A DNA stretch of 64,000 bases from Cunninghamia lanceolata (Eukaryota > Streptophyta > Pinopsida > Cupressales > Cupressaceae): the NCBI GenBank assembly GCA_027924645.1, contig BSBN01001149.1:3844001-3908000 (forward strand). The letters are read 5' to 3'. Positions 22,020-34,087 of the stretch are shown here, in pieces. Made by a program: the position numbers and the translations under genes. The notes below the pieces were generated by a model. The model saw nothing but the letters and a program-made list of their open reading frames with translations, searched no databases and had not been told where the DNA came from. Position 1 is the first letter of the stretch. Each line of letters starts with the position of its first letter.

Positions 22020-23123
22020 TTAATTTCTGGAAGGAATATCAGCACCAGATTCTGGTGCGGATCCATCCCCTACATTTTCTGTACTTCTCTTCACCCAAAT
22101 CTTGTTCATCTCACTTTTAACTTCATCCGCATTCACTTTTCCTTTTCCCTTGTCTTGATTCTGATTATGATGTATCGGACCTCTTTTGTCCTGATTCTTG
22201 CTTCTACAGAATTTGGCAATATGACCAGATCTATTGCAATTGTGGCAAACAACATTTCTTTGCATATTTGATTGATGTCCTCTTGATCTACATTGATTAG
22301 CCATATGATCTATTCTATTGCATGCAAAACATCTACCATTGAATGAATTGTCCATTCGCATATTTATGCATTCATGAGATTTGTGACCATAACTTTTGCA
22401 ATTGAAACATTGTCCGAAGAAGGATATATTAGTCTGATTCATTCTCTTTCTACACTGATTAGCTTTATGACCAAAGTTATTACAATTGTGGCAGTAACCA
22501 TTGAAAGATGGATAATTTTGAGCATTAGGCTGCCTTACCAGAGGTCTTCTAGGCCTGTACCTTGGATTTTCTAATCCAAAATTCTTTTGACCGGATCCAG
22601 AGCTTTCACCTTTCTCATATCCCAAGCCACACTTGTCATCTACCCTCTTTTGGCTTTCAAGAAGAACTTCAAGTTGAGCAGAACTTATCTTGAATTTATC
22701 TTTGTATTCATTTGCTGTTTGAAGATCCCTTTTAAGAGAGATAATTTGATCCTCAAGCTTTTCTTCATTATCTTTAGCATCTTCAAGATCAGATTCAAGA
22801 TGTCTGATTATTCTATCCATCTTGTGGCAGTTTTCTGATTTCTCTTTGAGAGATTGTCTTAGATCATCTTCAGTTTTTCTTTTTTCTTCAATTTCTTGGG
22901 TAAACTTCATAACTCCTGATTCCATTTCATGTCTGACCATAATGACCTCTTTTGATAACTTTTCACATAACTTGGTTTTCTCCTTCAAATCTCCATTTGT
23001 ATCATTTGTTTCACCTTGACTTGTCAGTTGCTGAAGTAGCTCCTTTCTCTTTTTCATAGAGAGACTCAGTTTCTCTTTTAGTTCATTTATGAAATCATCA
23101 GCCTGTTTGAGTCTTTCCTTCAA
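22020..23123 (-). CDS. Gag C-terminal fragment with four CCHC zinc knuckles
   Basis: A 367-codon frame. Residues ~1-170 are Lys/Glu-rich coiled coil (KLCEKLSKEVIMVRHEMES). Residues ~205-320 hold four CX2CX4HX4C knuckles: CHNCNNFGHKANQC, CFNCKSYGHKSHEC, CFACNRIDHMANQC and CHNCNRSGHIAKFC. The tail is basic. The FNGYCHNCNNFGHKANQC style is typical of Ty1/copia Sirevirus-type Gag. Only ~140 bp separate it from the primer site, so the usual N-terminal capsid part of Gag is missing. Knuckles bind element RNA during packaging. An upstream stop near 23140 makes the true start uncertain. Confidence 0.7.
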   Translation of the reverse strand: MKERLKQADDFINELKEKLSLSMKKRKELLQQLTSQGETNDTNGDLKEKTKLCEKLSKEVIMVRHEMESGVMKFTQEIEEKRKTEDDLRQSLKEKSENCHKMDRIIRHLESDLEDAKDNEEKLEDQIISLKRDLQTANEYKDKFKISSAQLEVLLESQKRVDDKCGLGYEKGESSGSGQKNFGLENPRYRPRRPLVRQPNAQNYPSFNGYCHNCNNFGHKANQCRKRMNQTNISFFGQCFNCKSYGHKSHECINMRMDNSFNGRCFACNRIDHMANQCRSRGHQSNMQRNVVCHNCNRSGHIAKFCRSKNQDKRGPIHHNQNQDKGKGKVNADEVKSEMNKIWVKRSTENVGDGSAPESGADIPSRN

Positions 23124-23250
23124 TTCATTGACTTCAGAATTTCACTGCTCAAGATCATCTAGGGCAAACTTAAGTTGCTCCCTCATACCATACACATCCA
23201 TTTGAATTCCCAGATCTTCCTCAAGCTATTAGGCTTTGTTGGGAGGAACT

Positions 23251-23264
23251 TGGCTCTGATACCA
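23251..23264 (-). other. Primer binding site (initiator Met tRNA type)
   Basis: Reads TGGTATCAGAGCCA on the minus strand, two bases inside the 5' LTR. This is the standard plant copia primer site and it fixes the orientation of the element. Confidence 0.85.
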
Positions 23265-23266
23265 AT

Positions 23267-24340
23267 TGTTGAAACTGAGAGGGGGGGTGAATCAGTTATC
23301 TTAATTATTTCAGCTTTTTGAACTTTCTTATTAAGTAATGCAGCATTAATTCAATTAAGTAAACATAATCATGAAATGGAAATACACATGACACAATATT
23401 TTGATGTGGAAACCCTGTTAAGGGAGAAAATAACTGGGTGATTAACCCAAGATTATATTCTCTGTTAGAAGAATAGAAATACAAGATGGCACTTGCCAAT
23501 TAGGGCTCACTGCCCGAGCACATTGCTCACAAGAGGCTCACTGTCTACAAGATGTAAGAAGAATAACAAGATCCTTGAACTGATGAGAAGCATCCACATA
23601 TGTTGAGGTTCAGTTCCAGTTAGGCTCAATACACTGATCTGCTGCACTTCATCCTTCCTCTTCTTTTGTGCTGCTGTCCTTTCACATACCAGACCTTCCT
23701 TACTGCTTTAACTCTACTCTCCTACTGTTCTTCGCATATACATAAAAACTACAACATTTCCTCATCGAAATCCTTCTGGTATATATATCCGCACAAAGGA
23801 TTTCATCCTCTTTCTAGTCGGCATCCGGAATAGTCAATATTTCCCAAACTCTAGTCTGTCGGATGAATCCTTGCTTCCCAAGTGATGCGGATCAAAAATA
23901 AACTTAGAGAAGTTATCTAACAAGTTGGCCAATCATGAATGATACCTTAGGAATCTTTATCACCATCAACATCTCATCCGGAATAACTTCTGATGCTCTG
24001 CCTGTCAGTTCTTCCTCTGTCTATTCTACCAAACTGGACCCCAATACTTGAATGCTTATATCTCTTTACTCTTTCATCACCGGAGGCTCAATTCCTGGAA
24101 TCTATCAGTCAAGGTACTCCTCTTGACTTCCCCAAGTCCGCACTTTCCAAGGATATTTCCTCTGAGAGATCTAGACCTGACTGTCGAACCTTGCCACATA
24201 CTCTGTTCTTGCTTACCGGACCACAACACTCTTCAATCTGACTTCCGGTAAAGGCACACCATGTCTTGCGAATGTGTGGGATGAACTTTGTTGCCATCAA
24301 TGACAACAATCATGAAGCTCCAATGTGTCTCTTGCCAACA
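23267..24340 (-). repeat. 5' LTR of Sirevirus-like element
   Basis: 1074 bp, TGTTGG...CAACA on the minus strand, pairing with 17002-18093. Followed at once by the duplicated AAGGG target and the resumed telomere-like array. Confidence 0.85.
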
Positions 24341-26523
24341 AAGGGATTAGGGTTAAAGTAGAGTGTTGAGGGTAGAGGGATTAGGGATAGGGTTTAGGGT
24401 TGTAGGTTTAATGATTGAGGGTTGAGGCTTTAGGGTTGAGGGTTAAGGGATTGGGATTTAAAATATAGTGTTGAGCGTCGAGGGTTTATGGATAGGTTTT
24501 AGGGTTTAATTTTTAGGGGTTAAGGGTTGAGGGATAGGGTTTAGGGTTTAGGGATAAGGGATTAGGGTTTAAGGTATAGTGTCAAGGGTTGAGGGTTTAG
24601 GAATAGGGATAGCATTTAGGGTTTAGGGATGAGGGATTAGGGTTGAGGGTTGAGGGATTAGGGTTTAAGGTATAGTGTCGAGGGTTGAGGGTTTATTGAT
24701 AGTGTTTAGGGTTGAGGGTTGATGGATTAGGTTTTAGGGTTGATGGATTAGGGTTTAAGGTATAGTGTTGAGGGTTGAGGGTTTAGGGTTGATGGATTAG
24801 CATTTAATGTCGAGGTTACGGTTAGAGTGTCGAGGGTAGAGGGATTAGGGATAGGGTTTGAGGTTGAAGGTTTAAGGATTGAGGGTTGAGGCTTTAAGGA
24901 TGAGGGTTTAAGGCTTAAGATATAGTGTCGAGTGTTGAGGGTGTAGGGATAGGGTTTAAGTTTTAAGGGTAAAGGTTTGAGGGATAGGGATTAGGGTTTA
25001 AGGTATAGTGTTGAGGTTTGATGGTTTAGGGATAGGGTTTAGGTTTGAGGGATTAGGGTTTAGGGTTGATGAATTAGGGTTTAATGTTGAGAGTTGAGGG
25101 TTGAGGGTTTAGGGTTTAGGGATAGGGTTGATGGTCAAGGGATTAGGGTTAAAGTAGAGTGTCAAGGATAGAGGGATTACGGATAGGGTTTAGGGTTGAA
25201 GGTTTAAGTATTTAGGGTTGAGCCTTTAGGGATGAGGGTTAAGGGATTAGGATTTAAGATATAGTGTCGAGTGTTGAGGGTGTAGGGATAGGTTTTAGGG
25301 TTCAAGTTTTAAGGGTTAAGGGTTGAGGGATAGTATCAAGCCTGTTGAGAGTTTAGGAATACGGATAATGTTTAGGGTTTAGGGATGAGGGATTAGGGTT
25401 GAGGGTTGATGGATTAGGGTTGAGGGTTGACAGATTAGGGCTTAGGGATAGGGTTTAGGGTTGAGGGATTAGGGTTTGACGTTGAGTGTTGAGGGTTGAG
25501 TTTTTAGGGTTGAGGGTTTAGGGATAGGATTGAGGGTCAAGGGATCAAAGTTAAGGGTTGAGGGATTAGGGTTTGACGTTGAGGGTTGAGTACATTGAGG
25601 TTCGAGGGTTGATGGTTTCGGGATAGGGTTGAGGGTCGAGGGATTAGGGTTAAAGTAGAGTGTCGAGGTTATAAGGATTAGGGATAAGGGATTAGGGTTT
25701 AAGGTATAGTATCGAGCCCGTTGAGGGTTTAGGAATAGGGATAGCATTTAGGGTTTAGGGATGAGGGATTAGAGTTGAGGGTTGAGGGATTAGGGTTGAG
25801 GGTTGACGGATTAGGGTTTAGGGATAAGGTTTAAGGTTGACGGTTGAGGGATTAGGGTTTAAGGTATAGTGTTGAGGGTTTAGGGATAGGGTTTAGGGTT
25901 GAGGTATTAGAGTGAAGGGTTGAGGGTTGAGGCTTTAGGGTTTAGGGTTTAGGGTTTAGGGATAGGATTGAGGGTCAAGGGATTAGAGTTAAGGGTTGAG
26001 GGATTAGGGTTTGACATTGAGGGTTGAGGGTTGAGGGTCGAGGGTTTAGGGATAGGGTTGAGGGTTGAGGGATTAGGGTTAAAGTAGAGTGTCGAGGGTA
26101 TAAGGATTAGGGATAGGGTTGGAGGGTTTAATAATAAGGGATTAGGGTTTAAAGTATAGTATCGAGCCCATTGAGGGTTTATGAATAGGGATAGTGTTTA
26201 GGGTTTAGGGATAGGGTTTAGGGATTAGGGATTAGAGTTAAGGGTTGAGGGATTAGGGTTTGACGTTGAGGGTTGAGTACATTAAGGTTCGAGGATTGAG
26301 GGTTTTGGGATAGGGTTGAGGGTCGATGGTATAAGGATTAGGGATAGGGTTGGAGGGTTTAGGGATAAGGGATTAGGGTTTAAGGTATAGTATCGATCCT
26401 GTTGAGGGTTTAGGAATAGGGATAGCATTTAGGGTTTAGGGATGAGGGATTAGAGTTGAGGGTTGAGGGATTAGGGTTGAGGGATTAGGGTTTAGGGATA
26501 AGGTTTAGGGTTTAGGGTTTAGG
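24341..26523. repeat. Degenerate telomere-like array, right part
   Basis: Continuation of 16121-17001 after the LTR insertion, for a combined length of about 3.06 kb. Most units are degenerate, but four perfect TTTAGGG units lie in a row at 25934-25961 and nearly three at the end (~26503-26523). A longer repeat of about 85 bp (GGTTTAAGGTATAGTGTCGAGGGTTGAGGG type) recurs many times. Confidence 0.85.
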
Positions 26524-27960
26524 TAGACAAGGAGCGATTGAGAGACATAGAGAGGGGAGAGGTAGAGAGGTGAGGGGGAGAGATAAGTGAGATATAGAAC
26601 ATGAGCTAATGGAACTAGAGGTGAGATATTGTAAAGGTGCTATCGAAGGTGAGATAGGCACAAATATTTATGGATCAATCTATAGCAGGACAAAACGTGA
26701 GCACATTATAACGTGCTCGTGTTTTGTCCTACCATAGAAACGGTAAAAAAGTGTTGACCCCCATGATCCAGGCCCACATGCTCTATTTTCATGCTAATTA
26801 TGCATGTGTTCCAACAAAAAAGAAGTGCTTTCATGCTGTTGGGAAGTTCACATGCACATTTTACACGTTCTACCACCTTTGCATGATCTTTCCACCACCT
26901 TTTCTACTTTGCCAACTTGAGAAGGAGGAAATAACATAGTTTTCACACCAAGTTTGATATATATCTATTCATGTTTTAATTTTGTAGTGTTGCAATGTAA
27001 ATTGTGATTCAATTTTAGGAATTTAACATTATAGATTGGTTAATAGTATTGTTGTTAGTAATTATATTTGAGTGTTATTCAATTTAATATTGAAAAGGAA
27101 GCAAGTGGTGAAAAACTCAAATCGTTGAGGAGTTTGATGGAAGAAGAAAAAAACACTACATAATTGGGTACTATCTCCATTCGAATCTTCATTTTTTAGG
27201 TATGTCAAGTCTTTACATGCATGTTCTTTACATTTTCTTTAATTCTATTTGAATTACTTTATCATGCTTTATCATACATGTTTAAAATAGACACATTCCC
27301 AATAAAGAAAGCAACCTACAATCTCACATGATGCCATGTATATTTTCTACACTTGGGCTCTTTAATAATTATGTGTAATAAATAGACCTTAACATACCAT
27401 GATGTCAAACTATACAAGAATAAATCCTTACAACATAATAAAAATACAATCCCACTATTATCTTGTCATATTAACAAGTTAAAATACAAATGAATAGCTG
27501 CCAAGATCAAACAAGTATGCACATGACGTGATGATTTGTATGCACATATCTTGGGCTAGGACATTCCTTATGCACTTATTCATGATGATTTGTACATGCA
27601 CATGACACAACAATTGTTGTCTATTCCTTCACAAGCCACCCAAATCCTAGTATCCCTAGTACCAACAAAACACCTTCTCAATTCCAAATCCTAGTAGCCC
27701 TAGTAACAACAAACATGTCAAATTGGGTTTGCCTTAGCCTTTTCAAGCATGAAGTCCCATGTACTCTTTTCATGGCTGCCATAATTTGCTTTGTATGCTT
27801 TGTACCTATTTTGGTTGAGTGACATTTACTCTTTTACATGATGATTGTATGTACATTTAATATGAAGGGTTGAATGACATATATTTTAGTTATTTGTATG
27901 GATTCATTTCTTAGGAACTAATATTGGTATCTTTATCATGCTACAGACAAATTCTCTATC
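26524..27960. other. Gene-free stretch with purine-rich tract and palindrome
   Basis: 26524-26605 is a nearly pure purine strand (GAGAGACATAGAGAGGGGAGAGG style). A strong palindrome lies at 26687-26730. The remaining ~1.2 kb is AT-rich, has no supported ORF, and probably contains the promoter and leader of the transposase-like gene that starts at 27961. Confidence 0.5.
26687..26730. repeat. Palindrome upstream of transposase-like gene
   Basis: The arms AGGACAAAACGTGAGCAC and GTGCTCGTGTTTTGTCCT are 18 bases each with two mismatches, around an 8-base loop ATTATAAC. The GAGCAC..ATTATAAC..GTGCTC core is the same as in the terminal palindromes of the transposon, so the motif family is not confined to the tips. 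Confidence 0.7.
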
Positions 27961-28879
27961 ATGTCGAGGAAACGATCAAGAATTAAACCAACACAGGAAG
28001 AGATAGAAGCTAAGAATGCAAAGAAAGTAGTGGCTATGAGGGAACTTCGTGAGAAGAGGAAATTGGATATGATAAATGAAGACATGCCAATTGAAGAGGA
28101 ACCACAACCATCACAAAGAGATATGGTATTGGTGGCACAAAGAGAATGAATGCAAAAACTTCGTGCTATGAGAGATTTGAATACCATAGTTGGAGACACG
28201 TCCTCTACCGCAAGTCAACATGTAGGGACACCATCTACCACATCTCAAGTTGAGAGTACATCATCACTCAAATGTGATGAAGGAGGTACACCATCATTCC
28301 CACCTCAACCTCAAGGTATGTCATCTATTCCATCTTCGATCAAAGGTATGCCATCTAGCCCATCTCATTTAAATATTGATGAAATTCCTAATGTTGAGAT
28401 GAATTTACCTAGCTTAACACCACCTAGAATTTTGCATAGAAAGCCAAAGTATTTGATTGATATTGATGAGAATATTTTACAGCCAATGGAAGGTAAGATT
28501 CCAAAATGTACTTGTAGAAGATATGCTCATAAGATTTGGAGATTGTTCTTTGAAAAGTTAAATGAGACTGCAAGATGTCAACTATTCATTGAAATGATGT
28601 GAAATATAAAGTATAGGTCCATCATGAAGATTCTTGGGTTGAGAACATCAGAGGCTTCAAGTGAAAAATCTATTGTCAAAAATCTAATGAGTGTGTATGA
28701 GAGTGTGGGTAACACCTCATGCACAAAAGATAGAAATGCACCACGGCGTGTGATTACATCGACTATAGTAAGTAGTCAAATGAGGAAAGATCATCTCATT
28801 AGAAAGACGAGTCAACAATTGAGAATTAATAGGAAAATTTTATCAAGAGCCGTTGGAAGATGCCAAAGAATTGAGGACA
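27961..28879 (+). pseudogene. DFAENY-type transposase-like gene, 5' part
   Basis: One open frame from ATG 27961 (MSRKRSRIKPTQEEIEAKNA, basic and nuclear-like) to the insertion point. Two TGA stops interrupt it, at 28147-28149 and 28600-28602. A low-complexity S/T/P-rich section (28200-28400) is followed by KCTCRRYAHKIWRLFFEKL and a basic region with RSIMKILGLRTSEAS. The frame continues in the part at 42853 once a single copy of the 5-bp duplication is discounted. The start is the first ATG in this frame. Function is inferred from the 3' part; this end may be DNA-binding. Confidence 0.7.
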
Positions 28880-31722
28880 TGTTGTGATGTTCACAACACG
28901 CCCCATTTTACTCCTTAGCAAAATGAGGACCCCTGCTGTGGCTGTTGCTTTTGCTTGTGTGTGTGTTGTTCTACTTGGTGGTAAAGGTAAAATGAAGTGA
29001 ATGTTACAAACCTTGTTAAAAATAAACAAAAATAAACATTAAGTACCAGGGTAGAGTATGGGTGAATTCCTTGTTAAAAATGAGTGAGGGTTACTTTTTG
29101 AACCATTTTAAAATTCCCTGTATTTTGCAAGTTATGAGTGTTTTGGTAAAATGTACAATTGGGTTTGTATGTTGCATCTACAAAGTCCTTTGTATATCGG
29201 GTTGCATATACAAGGTCAAAACATACAAGGTTGCTCATATACAAAGTCATTTGTATATTGGGTCCTTGTGTTAGTTGCAAAATGGGTTGTCGAGTTTTCT
29301 AAGTCATCAGGTTTCTGTGCATTGTTTACTTGTATGCATTTGGCTAATGTTTATTTCGGTACATACAAGGTGGACCTACCACAACTCAGAGTTGAAATGC
29401 ATAGTCGGTCAAGTCTATTGAATGCATTTTTAGGCTTGTATGTTTGGCAAAGCCGAAACATACAAAGAAGATATACAATGATATATGCATGTTGCGGACC
29501 CGACAGAATTCAGAGGAGAAATGAATAAAGCGATAGGTCCACCGGATGTATATTGGGCTTTGCATATTTGAGATGCCAGGATAAACATGCAAAGTGGATG
29601 TACAAGGCCCTGTACATGTCGCAAAACTGAAAGTTTATAAAATGTGGTTTTATGGTTGTATATTCTATGCCTTGTATGTATGTTTCGGGGTATACATACA
29701 TTGCAATACATACAAGGTGGATCTCAAAAAAGATTACAATCTGATAAACGCAATGTATCATACCTTAATGTATATTTGAAAGGTACATTGCGCTTTATAC
29801 AAGTCACGAAATCGAAAGGGTTACATGCTGCAGTTTAAAGTTTTGAAGTCTGAAAGGATATAAGGGTCTTTGTATGTATTCGGCTTGTATCTAAAAGTTT
29901 GATACAAGTATTATATGCATAGAAAAGTACAAAAGAAAGGTAAGGTGGACCCCACTGCTTGTATATCTGTCTTGTATAATTACAATGTATATGCTCGATA
30001 TGCAAGCCGATATGCAAGCACCGGATGTGAAAAGAAATTAAATGTAGAAAAGGCTTTGTATGTCTGTGCGCTTGTATATCTATGATATACATTCACAATA
30101 TACAAAGAAATTAAAAGGCATCGTAGAGGGTAACGGTAGGAGAAGGTTTGCATAACGTTGTTTGTATGTGCAAAAGATACAAGCGCCGGATTTGAAAAGG
30201 AAGTTCAATATAGAGAATTCTTTGTATATTAGAATGCTTGTATGTTTTTGACAAAAGGTTAAGTTCCAGACTAAAAAGTGAATTTTAAATTCCATTTTAC
30301 AAACTTATGTATGTTGGTAGGTGCTTGTATATGGAAAGCGACAGAGAGGCGATGGCGTCTCTGAAGGTGAAGTCTGCGCGGGAAAAGACAAAATTTACAA
30401 AGGATACAAACGCCGATGATAGAGAGGCATGTAGGTAGATATAAAGATGGAGCTTTAATGGCGATGACATCATAGGAGGCGGATCAGATCACAAAAGATC
30501 GCAAACGAAGCAGGAGGAGTAAAGGCTTTCAATGCGGAGAAAAATGTAGGTGGAAAGAAACATTATTAAAAGGAAAAACAGTTATTTTGGTGACTGTTAG
30601 GGTTTCCAAAGGGCATCCTTATGCTCAGTATGGGTATGCTGCTCAAATATTTTTGGCGAGATTTGTTTTCCACCGGTGGATGCTGCACTTGAAGGGTGGA
30701 CCGTTGATTGAGTAGGGTTTTGGAACCATATTGGGGATAATCAGAGCTATATATCGAGCCCCTTTACTTTGTAAAAAAAGGGAAAAAAAAGGTCAATCAT
30801 TTTAAATATGACTGAGACAATTTCATATAGGAGATCGGATTACTGAGACTAATGAGAACTGAATTGTTGAAATGTCAAGGTTCTTTCTTCAGATCATTGT
30901 AAATGTACTTGTTCTAAAGCATACTAAATGGAGATGAAGCTTCAGATTACATCCTGATTGTAAAATTTACATAATCTTCAAGTTGATTTCTGGATATGTA
31001 ATGGTGAATGTTGTGTTCAATAGAAGCGCTTTCATATTATTGCATGTTGTTAGATTTTCCTTTGAATATTTGCACTGGATTATGTGGATTTGTGGAATGT
31101 CCTGGTGAAGTATGATTCTAGTTTTCTTCTCTTCATTGCTGTATCGGAACATGTATGTGGATCAGTGATCTTAGTCAAGTAATTTTGGGAATCTCATTCT
31201 TTAAACCCTATCTTTGTCATTTATTATTCTTAATTTCATTGAATCACTTCCATAACTGCAAATCATGATAAATAATAAGCAGAACAGAGAAATATGCTGA
31301 CATCCCATAGATAACTGAATATCATTCGCATATTTGAGCTAAATGCATGTAGTGTTGAAAATATCATGCAAAGAATCATAAATAATGGTAGAAATCATGC
31401 AAATATCAACCTGTAGGCACATTATTTGACTAAATTCATAGTGTAGAGGTAGAATTGTTGGAGATTTATGTAGTGCAGACATAAAAGATAGGATATTTGG
31501 AGGAATACTGATGAACTTTACAAAAATTACTGGAGAACGTAAGGCCCCTGAATGATTAACAGCAAAACACATCAACCACTGAGTAACATCAGTAGATTAT
31601 GAACTAATCAACAGAGACTTGGGATCATGAATTCTTTGAATTCATCGTATCTTTCAAGATAAATAAAGGTTGTCGTGTAACTTTTATTTCATGTTTGTTT
31701 GTGAGTAACATCAGCACCAACA
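28880..31722 (+). repeat. 5' LTR of the 14-kb gypsy element
   Basis: 2843 bp. A TATA motif (CTATATAT, 30748-30754) about 1.9 kb in marks the promoter. The U3 part (29160-30330) is packed with TACAA(A/G)G and its complement CTTTGTA / CTTGTA. The extreme end can fold (TGTTGTGA-TGT-TCACAACA). It carries ~45 bp near 29355-29400 that the 3' LTR lacks. Small open frames in it are by-products of the repeats. Confidence 0.9.
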
Positions 31723-32438
31723 TAAATTGGTGCTAGAAGGAGGGCCTCTCATCATCAGTAAGTTTTGTCTGATTTGATGATGCAGACAGAAAGGTAACAC
31801 TCAAGCATCTCTATATTTCAAGTTATATGCAAAGATTTGTTGTTTTAAGTTTGTGCACACTAATCATTTGTGAAGTTTTCAAAATTAAGCATAAATATTG
31901 CAAGCTTTGTAATCAATCATCGTGAATTTGCAAAGATAAGCTCTATTTCAGGTAAATTTGCTAAAGCTTTTGAAGTAACCTACTTAAGTAACCTGATATC
32001 TAGTTGCATATGTCATCAAGCTTCAATATCATCTCATATTTGCATCATTTCTGCAAATATTGCTTAAATATCCCATCAGTTTCAAATTCTGACCATAAAT
32101 ACAGCCTTGGTTAGGGAGTTTCAACTAATCTTTACAATAAACCATCCAATTTTCCTTAAATTTAAGAAATCCTGGCTCTCAGGCCAAATACCAGGTCCAG
32201 ATCTAGTGGACTCTTTGAATAATTACCTATCAGGGGATTTAGACCTAGAACTATAGACATTCATCACTCTCCTGGTTCTAGTGCATCAAGAGCTTCACCA
32301 GAACATGCTCCTATAACTCCTCTCAGGTTACAAACACTTACAGGACCACCTGTCACACCTCAGATCCAACCTCAACCTGTCATACCTCAGGTCCAACCTC
32401 CACCGGTTGCAATATCATTCTTTGCCGCAGAATCTCCT
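31723..32438 (+). other. Leader of 14-kb element, including gag N-terminal frame
   Basis: Begins with TAAA and the candidate primer site TTGGTGCTAGAAGGAGG. From about 32210 the gag frame is open upstream of the first ATG, reading proline-rich sequence (PVTPQIQPQPVIPQVQPPPV). The true Gag start may therefore lie upstream or may have been lost. Confidence 0.5.
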
Positions 32439-33670
32439 TTGACTTTCAATGCATATCATGCTTTGCCTAAGAATCCTGATAAAATTTGTCCTAAGTATCA
32501 TCCATATCAAGATGCTGATAATCACATCAGAACTTTCAAGGAAGCTTGTTGTAGGGCTAGATATGAGCATCAAGATGTGGTATGCAGGTTATTTCCATTT
32601 TCCTTAGGGGAAGAGGCATATAACTGGTATATCAGTCTTGGTCAAGGTTCAGTTGGTTCATGGGATGCCTTGGAAAAGGGTTTCAAGGATAGGTTCAAGG
32701 TACCTATAGATCCTTCAATGAATTATCATGTGTTTGCCACAATCAAGAGATTTGAAGGAGAACCTATTGCCAATTTCAATGCAAGGCTCCAAAAGATGCT
32801 ATCTAAGCTAGTTGCTCCCTATGTTGTAACAGATGAAGCTGCTAGGAGCGTTTATTACTCGGCTTTAGATCCCTTGACTTCTATGTTTATCAGGAGAGCA
32901 CATCTTGGTGTAACAACTTTGGCAGGTACTTTTGAAGAAGCTATCAAAGTCAGTCAGCAATTGGCTCCTGCTCCCACACCAAATATTGCCTTCCCTACAC
33001 TTCCTAGTTATCCTACATATCCTGTTCACCAATAGACCAATGAAGCCATGATACCTCCAGCTGTGATGCCAGCCCCTTTGCAAATACCTCCACTCAGTAT
33101 CATGCCACCACCAAATGGAAATGGCCAGATGTTACAATATCCAGACAAACACAAGTACCTCAGGTTGTGGAACAATCCAACAATAACAATGGATCTTCCT
33201 TTTTCAAGCCCCAGACAAAGAATGTAGTGGCCAAGGTTCAGGAAGAGAAAGAAGAAATTAAGGAGATATAAGCACAGTTATGAAAACTTACCACAGAGAT
33301 CACTCATCTGAGGAGTCAGAACTTCTATTCTCAGCCTAATCAGAATAGAGGTTATGCCAATGATAGACCTAATTATCCTAATAGGGGATACAACAATAAC
33401 TACAATAACAATAATCTCCCTAGACAGCCTAGAGTGTGGAACACTAGGCCAAACAATGGTTCCTTACCATCACCCCTAGACAATCAACCTCCTAGTGAAC
33501 CTAGGCAGACCACTAGAGTAAACCTTGCAGAGGCAGCACTTACAAACTGGTGCAGGATACATAACACCAATGCTCATGCAAAACTAGACTGTCCTCAATT
33601 CAAGATTGATGCCAGTATCTTCCAAGCTGAAGTGTCCAATACTTCAGGAAATCCACCTCATGTAGAATGA
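32439..33670 (+). pseudogene. Gag of 14-kb gypsy element
   Basis: The 198-codon frame 32439-33035 holds a retrotransposon gag domain: DADNHIRTFKEACCRARYEHQDV, then PFSLGEEAYNWYISLG, then DRFKVPIDPSMNYHVFATIKR. A TAG stop follows PVHQ. After frameshifts the tail reappears at 33434-33670 with WCRIHNTNAHAKLDCPQF, a CX2HX4HX4C knuckle-like motif. The protein would form the particle and bind RNA. Breaks make it non-functional as it stands. Confidence 0.8.
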
Positions 33671-34087
33671 AATGAAATTGTTCCTTGTGGATATGATTCT
33701 GCCTTAGTGCTGGAAAGCTTCATGCATCATCCTTATCTGTAGACAATTTCATCTCATCAGGATTACACCTCAACATGTGAGGAATCAGCCATGGCTTTTG
33801 AATATAACTATATTTTTCCATTTGAGGATGAGAATGAGCCATCAATTGAGTATGAGGAGGTACATGCTTATCAACAGCAACCTCAAGGTAGGCATAATTA
33901 CAACTTGAGGAATAACTCAAACAGATCTGCTGATCCTTTGACCACATCCTTGCCTCCAAACAATTTCAACACTCCACCTGATCCCAAGGCAAGTAATAAC
34001 CCTAGATTTCCCAAGGTTAATGCTCAGTACTTAGCACCATAGAATACAACACCAAAAGATGGTAATCTGCCTCCTGAATCTGACAAA

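Larger units (their letters stand above)
17002..24340 (-). mobile_element. Non-autonomous Sirevirus-like LTR element
   Basis: The LTRs 17002-18093 and 23267-24340 (1092 and 1074 bp) open TGTTGGCAAGAG and close ...CAACA on the minus strand. The flanking AAGGG is duplicated exactly (16997-17001 and 24341-24345). The primer site TGGTATCAGAGCCA (initiator Met tRNA type) adjoins the right LTR at 23251-23264. Four polypurine-like tracts lie before the left LTR. Inside are a Gag fragment with four zinc knuckles and a long degenerate ORF of unknown function. No protease, integrase, RT or RNase H is seen. Multiple polypurine tracts and an extra ORF before the 3' LTR are known Sirevirus traits, so this looks like a pol-less derivative mobilised in trans. 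Confidence 0.85.

Noticed and set aside
25469..25747. Minus-strand frame rich in LNPNPSTLNP.
   Set aside because: It is a translation of the telomere-like repeat.
16121..26523. A true chromosome end.
   Set aside because: The repeats are degenerate, internal, interrupted by an LTR element with an exact target duplication, and followed by unique transposon sequence.
29062..30295. Numerous small frames on both strands in the LTR.
   Set aside because: They fall in the repeat-rich U3 of the LTR, are mirrored in the second LTR, and carry no domain.
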